This document shows, piece after piece, positions 1-11,600 of a DNA stretch of 64,000 nt. The DNA is from Adiantum capillus-veneris (Eukaryota > Streptophyta > Polypodiopsida > Polypodiales > Pteridaceae). The position numbers and the translations under genes are program-made. A model generated the notes under the pieces. The model was given only the letters and a program-made list of their open reading frames with translations, did no database searches and was not told the origin of the DNA. Position 1 is the stretch's first letter. Each line of letters begins with the position of its first letter. The DNA lies in assembly GCA_014529385.2 (NCBI GenBank), contig CM043971.1:94463840-94527839 (forward strand), in the 5' to 3' direction.

Positions 1-1470
1 TTCAATTGAAGTTTCAGAATGGCTTTTCTTTCACGTTGAAGAATGTGAGACATGTTCCCGCAATTACAAAGAGCTTGATCAGCACAGGTTTAGTTGATGA
101 TGCTGGCTACGTCACCACTTTTGGATAGAACATGTGGAAGATATCCAAGGGTTCTATGATAGTAGCACATGGAGTAAATTCTGGAGGACTTTACATGATT
201 TACGTATCAAATGTCTCTAAAAATGTAATCAATGTAACCGAGCAGCCGGACGTTTCTTTTTGGCATAGCCGGTTAGGACATATGTCCAAGAAGGGAATGG
301 AAATCTTGTCTCGTTCTGGTTATTTGCCTGGCTTTTCATTTAATGATTTTGAATTCTGTGAACATTGTCTGTATGGTAAGCAAACACAGCAGCCACATAA
401 GCATAGAAGCAGTAGAAGAGATACACAGTTGGCACTTGTTCATAGTGATTTGTGTGGACCTATGCCTAACCTATCTCTAGGGGGAGCTTCTTACTTTATG
501 ACATTTATAGATGATTACTCGAGGAAAGTATGGATTTACTTTCTCAAGTAAAAGGATGAAGCGTTTAGTGTTTTCAAAACGTTTGTGACACTTGTGGAGA
601 ATCAGAGTGGCATGAAGCTTAAATGCTTACGCACTGACAATGGTGGAGAGTATGTTTCAAAGGCCTTTTAGGACTTTTGTGAGTCAAAAGGTATAAAACG
701 TGAACTTACTGCCCCTTACAATCCTCCTCAAAATGGTGTTGCTGAGAGGATGAATAGGACCATACAAGAGAAGGTCAGAAGTATGTTGTCTAATGCACAG
801 TTTCCAAATGGGTTTTGGGCTGAAGCTGTATCAACAGCTGTTCATCTTGTAAATAGATCTCCTAGCAAGGTTTTGCAGAAAGATTCAGTGCCAGAGATGG
901 TATGGTCAGGCAAAATTCCCTCATACAAGCATCTCAGAGTCTTTGGCTGTGAGGCATATACTCATGTTCGAAAGGAATTTAGGAACAAACTTGAGCCAAA
1001 GAGTAGAAAGTGCATATGGTAATTCTGGTGAGATGGGGTACAGACTTTGGGATCCCGAATCCACAAAGGTTGTCCGCAGCAATGATGTTCACTTTAATGA
1101 ATCCAAATATCATTCTAAACCAGAGAGGGTTGAGGAGATTAGAAGAGTTGTCTTCCAAGAAGATGGACCTGCACGTGCAAGACAAGATGTCAGGGCTCAA
1201 GAGGAGCAAGGATAGGATAGAGTGGAACCACAAGTTGTGGCTGAGCCTGAGCCCACTATTGTGCGTAGATCTTGATGTATCACGCGACCTCCTGATAGGT
1301 TTGTTCCATCTATGAACTATGTCATGTTGACTGATTGCAATGAGCCTTCATGTTACAAGGAAGCAGTGCAAATGAAGGACTCCGGGAATTGGAAATTGGC
1401 CATGCAGTCAGAGATGACAGCTCTGCATAAAAACAAGACATGGAAGCTAGTTAAATTACCACAGGGCAAA
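1..1470 (+). pseudogene. copia protease end and integrase, broken
   Basis: Reads as the end of protease and the GAG-pre-integrase zinc region (WHSRLGHMSKKG with CEHC), then the integrase core with HSDLCGPM, RTDNGGEY and PPQNGVAERMN, which supply the D, D and E of the catalytic triad. In-frame stops lie at 126-128, near 549 and at 669-671. About 11 bases are missing near 1018 compared with copy 2, shifting the frame. Further stops follow at 1213-1215 and near 1274, and an extra A in the A-run near 1471 shifts the frame again. The TAG stops at 126, 669 and 1213 are all CAG in copy 2. The product would have processed and inserted the retrotransposon cDNA; this copy cannot. Confidence 0.9.
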
Positions 1471-1606
1471 AAAGGCTCTACCTTGTAAATGGCTTTACAG
1501 GTATAAGATCACCGCTCATGATAGTCATCCAAAGTACAAAGCAAGGCTTGTTGCCAAGGGCTTTAAGCAAGAACAAGGAATTGACTTTGATGAAGTCTTC
1601 TCTCCG

Positions 1607-2896
1607 GTGGTCAAGATGACTACATTGAGATGCTTTCTTGCATTGGTTGCCATATTAGATTTGGTGTTGCACCAAATGGATGTCAAGACAACGTTCTTGC
1701 ATGGTGATTTAGATGTGGAAATTTACATGCAGCAGCCAGAAGGGTTTGTTGAGAAAGGCAAGGAAGATTGTGTATGCCAGTTGTTAAAGAGTCTTTATGG
1801 CTTAAAACAATCACCGAGGGCATGGTACCATAAATTCCAGAAGTTTATGCTTTCTCAAGGCTACAAACTTAGTGAGTTCGATCATTGTCTATATACAAGG
1901 AAGGCTAAGGATGGCAGTTGGCTGATCCTTATTTTTTATGTGGATGACATGTTGATTGCTGGCAAGCACTTGGAAGAAATTTCATCTTTGAAGTCAAAGA
2001 TGGAAAAATCATTTGACATGAAAGACATGGGTAAGGCAAGTCATATACTTGGTATGCGGATTGAGAGAGACAGATCAAAGAAGTTGATTTGGTTATCTCA
2101 AACAGAGTATATTGACAAGGTTTTGCAACGTTTCAATATGGAGAAGGGAAAGGCATTGAGTGTTCCATTGCCACCATATGTGAAACTTAGCAAACAAGAT
2201 TGTCATGTGTCTGAGGAAGAACAGGCTGAAATGGATAATATTCCATATGCGTCTGCAGTGGGTAGTTTGATGTATGCAATGATTGCTACTCGCCCAGACA
2301 TTGCATTTGCAGTGGGAGTAGTAAGTCGATACATGTCAAACCCAGGCAAGAAACATTGGGAGGCAGTGAAAGGAATATTGAGATACCTGAAAGCTACAAA
2401 GAGTATGCGTATATGCTATGGGAGTCAGGAGCTAAGTGTAAAGGGTTTTACAGACCCAGATTATGCAGGTGACTTAGACAATCGAAGGTCTACGTCAGGG
2501 TATGTCTTTACATTGGCTGGTGGAGCAGTATCATGGCGTTCTAGATTACAAGATTGTGTTACTCAGTCTACTACAAAGGCTGAATATGTTGCAGCATCAG
2601 AGGCATGCAAAGAATCAATTTGTCTTAATCGACTAGTAACAGATTTGGGAATGAAAGAAGAGATGCCTGTGTTATATTGTGATAGTCAAAGTGCTATACA
2701 ATTGGCTCGCAATCCAGTTTATCACTCAAAGACAAAGCATGTGGATGTGAAGTATCATTTCATCAGGGAAATGCTCGAGGATAAGCAACTTCAGCTTGTC
2801 AAAGTTCACACCACAGAAAATCCTGCTGATCTACTTACAAAAGGACTTCCCTCAGAGAGCTTTGCGCATTTTCGCAAGCAGTTAGGTGTAGGGTAG
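1607..2896 (+). CDS. copia reverse transcriptase-RNase H, open segment of the broken polyprotein
   Basis: A 429-codon open stretch covers most of RT and all of RNase H. Visible RT marks are LHQMDVKTTFLHGDLDVEIYM, KSLYGLKQSPRAWY and the catalytic YVDDMLI box. RNase H follows with GFTDPDYAGD, STSGYVFTLAGG and the conserved TKAEYVAASEACKE, with the C-terminal region DVKYHFIREM and NPADLLTKG. The first Met is internal: the real frame began upstream in gag-pol and was cut by the frameshift near 1471, so this is not an independent gene. GFTDPDYAGD has P where copy 2 has S. The family makes cDNA from element RNA in virus-like particles. Confidence 0.88.
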   Translation: MVKMTTLRCFLALVAILDLVLHQMDVKTTFLHGDLDVEIYMQQPEGFVEKGKEDCVCQLLKSLYGLKQSPRAWYHKFQKFMLSQGYKLSEFDHCLYTRKAKDGSWLILIFYVDDMLIAGKHLEEISSLKSKMEKSFDMKDMGKASHILGMRIERDRSKKLIWLSQTEYIDKVLQRFNMEKGKALSVPLPPYVKLSKQDCHVSEEEQAEMDNIPYASAVGSLMYAMIATRPDIAFAVGVVSRYMSNPGKKHWEAVKGILRYLKATKSMRICYGSQELSVKGFTDPDYAGDLDNRRSTSGYVFTLAGGAVSWRSRLQDCVTQSTTKAEYVAASEACKESICLNRLVTDLGMKEEMPVLYCDSQSAIQLARNPVYHSKTKHVDVKYHFIREMLEDKQLQLVKVHTTENPADLLTKGLPSESFAHFRKQLGVG

Positions 2897-2973
2897 TACA
2901 TCACTTCTCGACATCTCTTGTATATTAGCTTGTATAGTAGCTTCTCTCACACTTAAAGTACCACATTCGACTT

Positions 2974-2985
2974 TAAGTGGGAGGT
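2974..2985 (+). other. polypurine tract, copia copy 1
   Basis: The purine-rich run AAGTGGGAGG followed by T ends directly at the LTR start (TGTTGGGG). The same run precedes the LTR of the second copy at 27109-27119. Plus-strand cDNA synthesis normally starts here. Confidence 0.75.
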
Positions 2986-3177
2986 TGTTGGGGTATAAAG
3001 CCCAATGTGGTCGCCCAGGTAAGTGGGCGGGCCGCCAGGTATGTACACATATTCTTTTGTAAAAACCTAATAAGAACTCACTATGCTCTACACATTACAG
3101 TGGAGCAAGTTCACCATATCGTCGTGCTCTTCTTCTCGCACTCTCTCTCGCGTCGCACTTCCGCTCGTACTCCTTCA
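2986..3177 (+). repeat. 3' LTR of copia copy 1 (192 bp)
   Basis: Starts TGTTGGGGTATAAAGCCC and ends CTCCTTCA, so it has the TG...CA ends of LTRs. It matches 27120-27311 almost base for base, and the two copies diverge exactly at both ends of this block, which fixes its limits. It includes GTATAAAG, a possible TATA element. Confidence 0.9.
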
Positions 3178-3205
3178 GAAGGTGCTTGAGAAGCTTCCCG
3201 TGCAT

Positions 3206-3228
3206 GGGGGGGGGGGGGGGGGGGGGGG
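3206..3228 (+). repeat. poly-G tract (23 G)
   Basis: An uninterrupted run of 23 G, one of three in the window (others at 6236-6268 and 39868-39891). Length in such runs is unreliable in sequencing. Confidence 0.9.
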
Positions 3229-3636
3229 TGTTTGAGTCAAAAAGAGACCCTACAAATGAGGGGAAAAGCCCCAAAGTTAGGGAAATCTTTGACTTAACCT
3301 CCCACTCACCCAAAGGGCACCCCTTTTCTCAACGGGCACATAGGACACATGTCAGACTCTCCCTATGCTTAGCCACATGGTGTGCTTGAATGCTATTGGT
3401 AGGGCTAAAGAGGGGTCCAATGAGCTTCTAGTTCCATCCAACAAATATCTAGATATTTTCAAGTTCTCTAAGGGGTAAGGAGGACACTTGTCCAAAGACT
3501 ACCCATGTACTTGAAATGCCTGCTGCATGTGATTGGCTAGGGGGAGAGGGGTCCAATGAGCTTGAGGCATGAGAAAAAGATAAAACTTGACCCAAGCAAG
3601 CTAGGGGTGTGTTGGGGGGGTAAACACCACACACAC

Positions 3637-3748
3637 ACACACTCATTTTGTGGATTCATTGTCACTTGGTAAAAGTAGAGAAACTCCACACACTCATTTT
3701 GTGGATTCATTCTCACTTGGTGAAAGTAGAGGAACTCCACCTCCTTCT
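3637..3748 (+). repeat. tandem duplication, unit about 56 bp, in an LTR
   Basis: Two neighbouring copies of the block beginning ACACTCATTTTGTGG and ending AACTCCAC, with a few substitutions between them. It lies inside the LTR of the split chromovirus and is absent from the LTRs of the younger element at the matching place. Confidence 0.8.
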
Positions 3749-4380
3749 CCAAGCTTGTGAGGAGTGAGATCCTACACCAACACTCTTGGATATGGAATGC
3801 AAATCCAACCAAGAGCCATGGTTCAATGCTTAAGCTTGCCATCTTCTACATCTTCACTACTATGCTATTATGTATGCTAGCAAGAAGAGTGATGATAAGT
3901 GAGGAACTATTTATTTCTCCTATGGAATGTTTCTTCTTCTTCTCCCCTACCCTCATTCCCCGCTAGCTCTCTCCACCTTCGAAGGTGTTTGAGGCCTTGG
4001 TACTGAGGCTTGGGATAGTTAATGATTTCTACAATGTTTATGTCATGCTTGTGATCCATGTAGCTTTCCATCTTCATTGCATCACCTAGGTCACAAGGAA
4101 CACAAATATTGTATTGTACCAAGTCTCTCTTGATGGGAGAAACTATAATACAAATGCGTATTGAAGGGGGGACCGGCTCCGTATGAATCCGGTCCTCAGT
4201 TGTTGTCATGTTCTCTAAACTCTCCCTCTTGCAAATGTATTGTTCATGCCAAGATAACTAAGTACCATTTTTATATTGCTACCATCAATTAAGTTCACCC
4301 ACTATGCTCACAAACTAATCTCACAGAAGTGCTTTATCTAATTCTGCTACTCTCAAGGTTCATAGGCCATTTCCATTACA

Positions 4381-4393
4381 TTGGTATGAGAGC
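4381..4393 (+). other. primer-binding site of the split chromovirus
   Basis: TTGGTATGAGAGC directly follows the LTR end. TGGTATGAGAGC differs by one base from TGGTATCAGAGC, the usual plant retroelement site for initiator-Met tRNA. Confidence 0.8.
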
Positions 4394-4558
4394 ATTTGGT
4401 TTCTCTTTTCTTGCTTAAGAAGAGAGGTCCTTAAGTAGCCTATTAATGGTTGATTTTCTTAATTATATTAGGGTAAGTGGGACTAGGATCTATTATCGGT
4501 TTTGTTGAGCCCACTATGTGGGATATGGTGCACACCTCGGGAGCTTTGGTCTTAATAA

Positions 4559-6151
4559 TCCCCATGTTTGTTAATTATCTTGTTACTAGGTTGCAACAAG
4601 CTATGGGCAACCTCTCTTTGCAAGCCAAAGTTACTCAACAACTTCGTGCTTATGGGATTTCTTTTCCTCTCCAAGAGGAGAGAGAGCTTAGGAGGCCTCT
4701 TGATGAGACCCCCAAAAGAAGACTCTCTCCCATACGAGAGGAGGAAGTAATGAATCCTTAAGTTCCTTCAAAGATGTGGCTCCACAAAGACGGCAGACTA
4801 AACGATCGCCAACTCCTCTCACGAAGAGGAAACGATTAACCCATAGTCCTTCTACTTGTCACTCCAAAAGGGAAGAGAGGAAACAAATGAAGAAAAGGGC
4901 AAGAAAGAGGTCACCCTCTTCTCCTTCTTCTTCATCTTCCTCCTCTACCGATGATAGCTATGGCTATTATCCTAGAGAATACAAGAGGGGAGGACATCGC
5001 AAATCTTACCCTGCATGACGAAGGTCACAAAAGCTAAAGAAGTTCAAAGAGGGAGGAAAGAGTATCTCTTTTCACACCTATGATGGCACCTTTGGTGCTA
5101 TCAACAAAGTATTGGCCTTCATCCAACAATTTGATGTTGCCTTTGGAGACGAGGGCTTCACGGAGTCCTCCAAGCTATGCCATGTAGCTATGCACTTCCA
5201 AAAATTGGCTCGACAATGGTGTGCTAGCCTTCGTGGCAATGGCGAAGCCCCAAAGACATGGAAAACTCTCCGAGTTTCCATCATGAAGTAATTCCTTGCA
5301 AGCGATACAAAGGATAAAGTGCTCACCGAATGGCAGAGTTTGAGGATTCTCTCTCATGAGTCTATCCACAAATATGTGGACAAGTTTTGGGATTTACATC
5401 TCAAGGCTACTATCTTTCAAAAGACAGACTTTGTCGAGAAAAAGCAACAATTTTGTGCGGGATTACCTGAAGAGATGGCCGAGTATGTCAACTCTCAACG
5501 GCCTGGTTCTATCACCGAAGTAATCCACCATACCACGGTTGCTTCGCGCATCAATTTTCATCAAGGGGCTCGACGGAATGTCAAGCCCATGGAAAATAAA
5601 GACAAAAGTGATGCAAAGGGAAAAACTAATGCCCAAAATGTTTCCCCCAACAACAACAACAACAATCGGTCCAAAGAGAAAGGAGTTTAAAGAGGTAAAA
5701 ATAAACTCTCTCATGAAGAGCTTGAAACTTTTCGCAAGGATCACAAATGTTTTAAGTTTGGGGAGCAAGGACATGGTTATTGTTATTTCCCCAAAAGAAA
5801 TGCTTGCAATGAGACTCCTAGAGCTTCCGCCATCAAAGCTCCAAAAGAGGATGCTCATTGCAAAGGATCTCCTCTGTCCTATGCTGGGGAAAGGTAAGGG
5901 AGCATGATGCCTTCAGCTTGTTTGACCCTGGCTCTACTCACAACTTCATATCGACGGAGTGGGTGGCCACCAAGTTGGACATTCAAGATTTTGAGATGGG
6001 AGATGCTGTAATTTCCGATGCCGCTTTCAAGGGATAGCCAGCCTCCATTACTCCCTTGATCGGGAAGTTGAGGCTTCATGTCCAAAGCTATGTCGACAAA
6101 GAAGACTTCTTTATCTCTCCTCTCCAACATGAGGATGCTATCCTAGGGGCA
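4559..6151 (+). pseudogene. gag and start of protease of the split chromovirus
   Basis: Aligns along its length with gag of the younger element (14463-16067): MFVNYLVTRLQQAMGN, the serine-rich stretch, HVAMHFQKLARQWWASLRG-like text, the ATIFQKTDF region and the start of protease (LFDPGSTHNF). About 300 bases containing the natural start are deleted at 4559-4563, and stops and frameshifts (for example near 4762, 5018, 5290 and 5690) break it. The zinc knuckle has degenerated (second Cys to Phe, as in KFGEQGHG). Homology stops dead after AGGGGCA at 6151. The next base of the family continues at 11788 on the other strand. Confidence 0.88.
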
Positions 6152-6233
6152 GAGCAATGAATATGTCCAAGTCAAAGTGGGCTTAGGAAGGAGGTTCAAC
6201 TATGGAGCTTGTGATGGGTTTTATGCTCGGGGA

Positions 6234-6235
<2 letters not shown>

Positions 6236-6268
<33 letters not shown>
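6236..6268 (+). repeat. poly-G tract (33 G)
   Basis: Follows GCTCGGGGAGA, so the whole of 6228-6268 is purine. If the inversion is undone, this would be the polypurine tract region at the 3' end of the older Tat element. Confidence 0.85.
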
Positions 6269-6269
<1 letters not shown>

Positions 6270-6913
6270 CACTATCTATAAAATGTGTATATCGCATGTG
6301 ATAAAGGACTATTTTTAAAACTCCTTATCTATGAATTTTTTACAAATAAAGTACAACTTTTTCCTATTTAATTTGTAATCTTCTTTTCCCAATTACATTT
6401 ACAGAACCCTTATGTATGTGAAAATTTTTAAAAAAAATTAATAACTCCTTCTAATTCACTCACACAATAGTCACATAATTGTGAAGTGACCCCCCTGAGG
6501 TTTGAGGTTTTATGGAGTTTGTTTGAGGGTTATGAATTGTAGGCTGCCATGTGGCTCTCGAATCGACCCATATGTCGAGACGGTGTCTGGAGATGTGGGG
6601 TATTTGACCCAGGCCATGCCCTCTTCATTTGACACAAGACGAGATAGAGGGAGCTCGTGGAGCACTCCTCTCCTCCCCCCATGTGCTCCCATGTAGTGCT
6701 ATCATGGTGGCACACTGGTTCTTGTTGGTCATGGAATGACAATGTGATGATGGGGCACATGCACTCGTCAAGGTCCATTTCCCACTCCCAAGGGGCCAAA
6801 TATTTTTGAAGGCAAGGTTCCTCCTCCCCCCGGACAAGTGACCTTGGTAGTGCGGGGGTGAGGGAATGTGAGTTGGGAGTGGGTTTGAAGGCAAGTCTCA
6901 AGGGGTGTTCAAA

Positions 6914-6987
<74 letters not shown>

Positions 6988-7969
6988 GAAATATCAAGCT
7001 TCATAAGTTCCAAGGGGCACTAGCAACATCACCCCCCGGATCAAGAGAAGTCAAATGAAGAAAAGTGCACCGCCCTCCCCAAATTACCAAATTTGGATGC
7101 TAGATGGACCAATTAAAAGACAGATTGCCAAGATGAGCATGCAACCATTATAATGGTTTCTTTAATCATTTTTAAGGGTTTTTTTGGATCCATTTAGCCA
7201 AGGAGAGAGGTTTTTGATAGAGGTGTGTTCATGTCAAGCCCATGTATAGTTTTTTCATGAGATTTTCTATAGTGATGGCCTTGTAAGCTTTGTATGTGTT
7301 CTCTTTAAGCAGAATCAAGCCATTTTTGTAGAGTTTGGTGTCACTTTACCATTCTCCTCTTGTCCTTCTCTCAATCTTGTGATCTTCCACGGTGTTGGCA
7401 GTGTGGATATATGTGCCCCCCTGAATCGGCAATTTTGTGCAAAGAGAGTGAGATCTAGCGGTTTAGTGTGTATGTAAGGATTGAAAAAAATTGTGGTGGT
7501 GGGTGTGTGTAGTGTACTGGTCTTGCTAACTGTGTGAGCATTGGGAAGCATGCAGACAATGATCTATTTGTGAGTGTTATATTTATTGAAGGTGTTTTTG
7601 AGAGGATAGGGGTGTTGTGAATGCCTTGAGCTATAGAGAGGCGTTGTGTTGTGTGTTGGGTGTGTTCCCCCATTCCCCCTCTCCAACGTCCTCATAATCT
7701 CATAATACAATGGACATCAAAAGATATAGTGTTTTTTCGTCTCTGGCTCTATGTCACATAACTCACATATCCGCTTCTCTGTAGGTATCAAAGTATATCT
7801 CCATGTCTCTATGTGTAGCTGATGAGAGGAAGTGTGAAGCTCACCTATCGTACATTGGAGCCCATGCATGAGATGTGAGTCCATGTATCTTGGCCAGACA
7901 AAGAAACCATCCTCGGAAGTGTGAAGAAAAAGCTCTCTATAAAAAGCTTAGGTCGGGTTCCCACCTCAA
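6269..7969. other. no gene; possible LTR of the old Tat element
   Basis: No coding region recognised. It contains a long GA tract (6918-6983) and a T/G-rich segment with TATA-like runs. After undoing the inferred inversion it lies just downstream of the Tat purine run and ends where a chromovirus LTR is cut (7970), the place where a 3' LTR would be expected. I found no convincing matching LTR at the other end of that element, so this stays an inference. Confidence 0.35.
6918..6983 (+). repeat. (GA)n microsatellite
   Basis: About 33 uninterrupted GA units. Long peptides of alternating Ser/Leu or Arg/Glu predicted here are translation artefacts of the repeat. Confidence 0.95.
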
Positions 7970-8248
7970 GCTCAGTCCTAGCTTGCCTTAGGTCAAAGGA
8001 CTTTTATCACAAACCGTTGGAGTTCTTTAATGAATCTAACCGTAAGGTCTTTTAAGCTCCATTAGTTAGCCTTGCTCTTTGACATACCATCTCTCATTTG
8101 GGCCCCTTTATCATTGGACCCGTGTTGAGATAGATCCATAAGCACATGTCTATATTCTAATCCTTGTTCTCGTTTATTTTCCCATATTAAATGATCAGTT
8201 TAAAATGAGAAAATCATTTGGGTTGGTTAGATATTAGATTTTATGACA
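7970..8248 (-). repeat. 3' LTR fragment of the split chromovirus
   Basis: Reverse complement of the first roughly 280 bases of the younger element's LTR: starts at 8248 with TGTCATAAAATC and runs to GGGAACCCGACC at 7970, where the match ends. The remaining 870 or so bases of a full LTR are missing. The adjacent purine run AAGAGAGAAGTAA (rc of 8249-8261) is the polypurine tract. Confidence 0.88.
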
Positions 8249-8696
8249 TTACTTCTCTCTTGAAATCACAGTCGTCCTCGACTATGAGGTAAAAGAGATA
8301 AAGCCATAGTCATTAGTCAATTTGTCTTAGCGGGTAGAGTATCCCTTTTTAAACTACGACATCATTCCAAGATGGATGACTAATCCATTTGGTGCTTGGG
8401 AGACATAGCTGCCTCAAGCATGTCTTCTCTTTAGTCCATTTCATCCTCCCAAGTAGAGTGACAAATTCTACATGGTGTTTGAGAGACGTCGTCATCACAA
8501 ACATGATTATTAGTATGCATACTACTTAAATTTGTGCACAATAAAGAGAGGATTAGTTTTATAAGACAAAAACATTGATCATTTAAAAGAAACATGTACA
8601 TTTTCTTACTCTCACAATGTAAAATCTTAAGCTGGAAGAGAAATCTCAGCTTGATTTGGTACTTCACTCACATGTATTGCCTATGGTACTAGAGCC

Positions 8697-11600
8697 CTAG
8701 AGGTTCCCAGTGTGGGCGCTTTTCCTTGAAAAGCAAAGAACCCAAGGCATAAGCACACACATCAAAATTGAATCACTGTGAGCGTTGACAAGGTTCATAC
8801 TATCCTTAAGTTGGACTCCTTGCATCCATCTAGCATCTTCAAAAGGATAATTTTTGAACTTAATAAGATACCATCGGATAATCTTACCATGTCGTAGTAC
8901 CTTGTCTTCATGCCAAAGGATAGCTTCAGGTTGTAGCACCTCTTCTTGGTCTTCAATTTTGGGAGGGTCTTCAATAATTGGTTCATTTGGAGGCTCTCCT
9001 TTGTAGGGCTTAAGTAGGCTCACATGAAAAGCATTGTGTATGACCCAATCGTTAGGCAACTTGAGTTAATAAGCCACCTCATTGATTGGCTTCAAAATTT
9101 GAAAAGGACCATAGTATCTTTTTGCTAGTTTAGCATAATACTTTTGATGGCCCGTAGGATTTTTGCCCGTTGTTTGCCTCAATCGAGCCTTAGCAAACTT
9201 AAGTAAGACCCAATCATTTTCTTTGAACGTTAAGGCCCTTCTCTGCTTGTCAGCAGTATATTTTTTCCTTAGGTGAGAGATGGATATAGCCTCCTTAATC
9301 TTTTGAAAAGATGCTTGCAGATCATGGCTATACTCATCGGCAGCGAAGATCTTCCCATGTACTTTAAGTAGCAAGGGACTTTTAGGTCTTCCCTCTATGA
9401 TTTCAAAAGGTACTTTTCCGGTAGAAGTATGGATAGTATTATTATACATATAATCTACAAGAGGTAGGTACTTTTTCCTATCGTGAACATTGATCTACTT
9501 CTATAACATATGTCTTTAGTAGATCAAGAATCATAAGATTGCCTATCTCACTTTGGCCATCCGTTTGTGGGTGATAGGCCAATGAGAAATTCAATCTTGT
9601 ACCTAGATTTTCAAAGAGACCTTTCCAAAAATTAGTGGTCATTCTAGGATCTCTATCTGACATGGTGGATGTTGGAAATCCATAGTGTTTGAAAATCTGG
9701 GATTTGAAGAGAGTTGCCATTTGGTGTGCCTTAATAATCTTCTTGACAGGGATAAAGTGTTCTTGCTTGGTAAACCTGTCGACTATTGTCCATATTCCCA
9801 TATTCCCATGGATAGACTTAGGTAATCCAAAGATAAAATCCATGGATATACTCTCCCATGGTGAATTAGGAATTGACAATGGCAATGGCTGGAGTAATCC
9901 AGGTTGCTTCCCTCTATCATACTTGGTCTTTTGGCATACCACACATTTTGAAACATACTCTTGTATGTCCACTTCCATGGCAGGCCAATAAAAGTACGTC
10001 TCTACTCCTCAAAAGGTAGGTTGAATGCCTCTATGCATGGGATTCATACATGACTTTCTCACGAAGGGAGTGGGTAACACATAGCCTATTGCCATGGAGA
10101 AGATAACCATCCTGCAAGGTGAATGGTTCCTCTTTCTTCCCCAAATTAAGGGCTGACATTATGTCTTTAAAGTCAGGGTCAGTAGCATACTCATATATCA
10201 TAGAAGATAGATCATTGTGAGCTGCTATAGACACAGCATTAACTTTTGGTTGTCGTGAAAGTGCATCAGCCACTTGATTGTGCTTACCAGCAATGTGGAA
10301 ATTAAATTGCGAAAGAAAATTTTCCCACCTCATTTGTTTGTTGGAAATCTTTGTTTGCATCATGAAGTACTTGAGACTTTGATGGTCTGTTCGTAAAATG
10401 AATGGAGACCCCAATAGATAGTGCTTTTATGTGTCTAGGGCATGTACAACAACTAGCAGCTCTTTCTCATAAATGCCTAAGACCTGTTCATCCGTATTGA
10501 GCCTTTGGATCTCATATGCTATGGCATGCCCTTGTTGAAGCAAGACTGCTCCAAGGCAATCACCACAAGCATCACATTGGACCTCAAATGGCTTTTAGAG
10601 ATGCAGAAGCATAAGGACTGGTTGGGAGGTAAGCTTCTCGTTGAGCTTGTCAAAAGCATTTTGCTCCTTAGTAGTCCATGAATACTTAACATTTCTCTTT
10701 GTTAAGTCATGTAATGGTCCTGCTATTTGAGAGAATTTTGCTATGAGAAGCGTCTATAGTATGTACACATACCAATAAAAATTCTTAGCTCATGTAGATT
10801 CCTTGGATTAGTCCATGCTTTTATTACCTCCAACTTTGATGGATCCATACGGATACCATCTTGAGAGATAATATGACCTAGGTATTGAATCTCTTGAAGG
10901 AAAAAATTACTTTTCTTCTGATTGAGAAAAAGCTTATTCTCCCTTAATGCTTGAAAAATCACTTGGAGATGTTGCTTGTGTTCCTCCAAGGACTTGGAGT
11001 AGATGTTGATATCGTCAAAGAACACTCCAGTGAATTTGTTGTAGGGTCTAAAATTTTTCTCCATTAATCGATTGAATGTAGCTGGTGCATTGTACGAAAC
11101 GCGATCTTTAGGATATCTTCATTCACTATCCTTATTTGATGGTAGCCACTTTTAGGGTCAATCCTACTGAAGTAGGTAGAGCCTTGTAGCTTATCAAACA
11201 GATCTTCTACCCAAGGTACGAGATTTTTTTTTTGATAGTGATATGGTTTAGTGCACGATAGTCCACGCACATGCGGTATGTACCATCTTTATTTTGCACA
11301 AAAAGGACTTGAGAACAAAAGGGAGAGGAGCTAGGCCTCACCATCCCTTTGTCTACCAATTCTTGTACTTGCCTCATGATATCCTCTTGTTGAGCTTGGG
11401 AAACTTGATAAGGAGGTTTGTTAGGCGGCGAGCTTCCTAATAGGAGCTCAATTTCATGGTCATCATCCCCTCATTTTGGAGGTAAGTCCATAGGGATATC
11501 GTCGATGAACACATCTTGGAATCCTTTTAAAAAGTTAGACAAGTCTAACTCTTCTTGATTCCTACCATTCACCTTTGATGAAACATTAGGACCTCTTAGG

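Larger units (their letters stand above)
1..3177 (+). mobile_element. Ty1/copia retrotransposon copy 1, 5'-truncated by the window, decayed
   Basis: Order of parts is end of protease, integrase, reverse transcriptase, RNase H, a purine-rich tract and the 3' LTR, which is the copia (Pseudoviridae-like) order. Base 1 corresponds to about 24128 of the second copy in this window, and the two are very similar throughout, so they belong to one family. The RT text (DMKDMG...ASHILGMRIERDRSKK, WLSQTEYIDKVL) resembles the Tork/Tnt1 lineage. Stops and frameshifts make this copy non-coding for a full polyprotein. The 5' LTR, gag and protease active site lie outside the window. The 3' LTR is followed directly by sequence resembling the LTR of the gypsy element next door, so it may be inserted there. 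Confidence 0.93.
3178..4380 (+). repeat. 5' LTR (partial or variant) of the split chromovirus
   Basis: From about 3750 to 4380 this matches the LTR of the intact chromovirus (13340-13970): the CTCTTGG.TATGGA..GCAAATCC block, the GGGGGGACCGGCTCC block, and the end CATTTCCATTACA. The left part (3178-3630) does not match that LTR and holds the GGTCCAATGAGCTT block twice, so the LTR is either a variant or rearranged, probably by the copia insertion. The end is fixed by the primer-binding site that follows at 4381. Confidence 0.75.
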
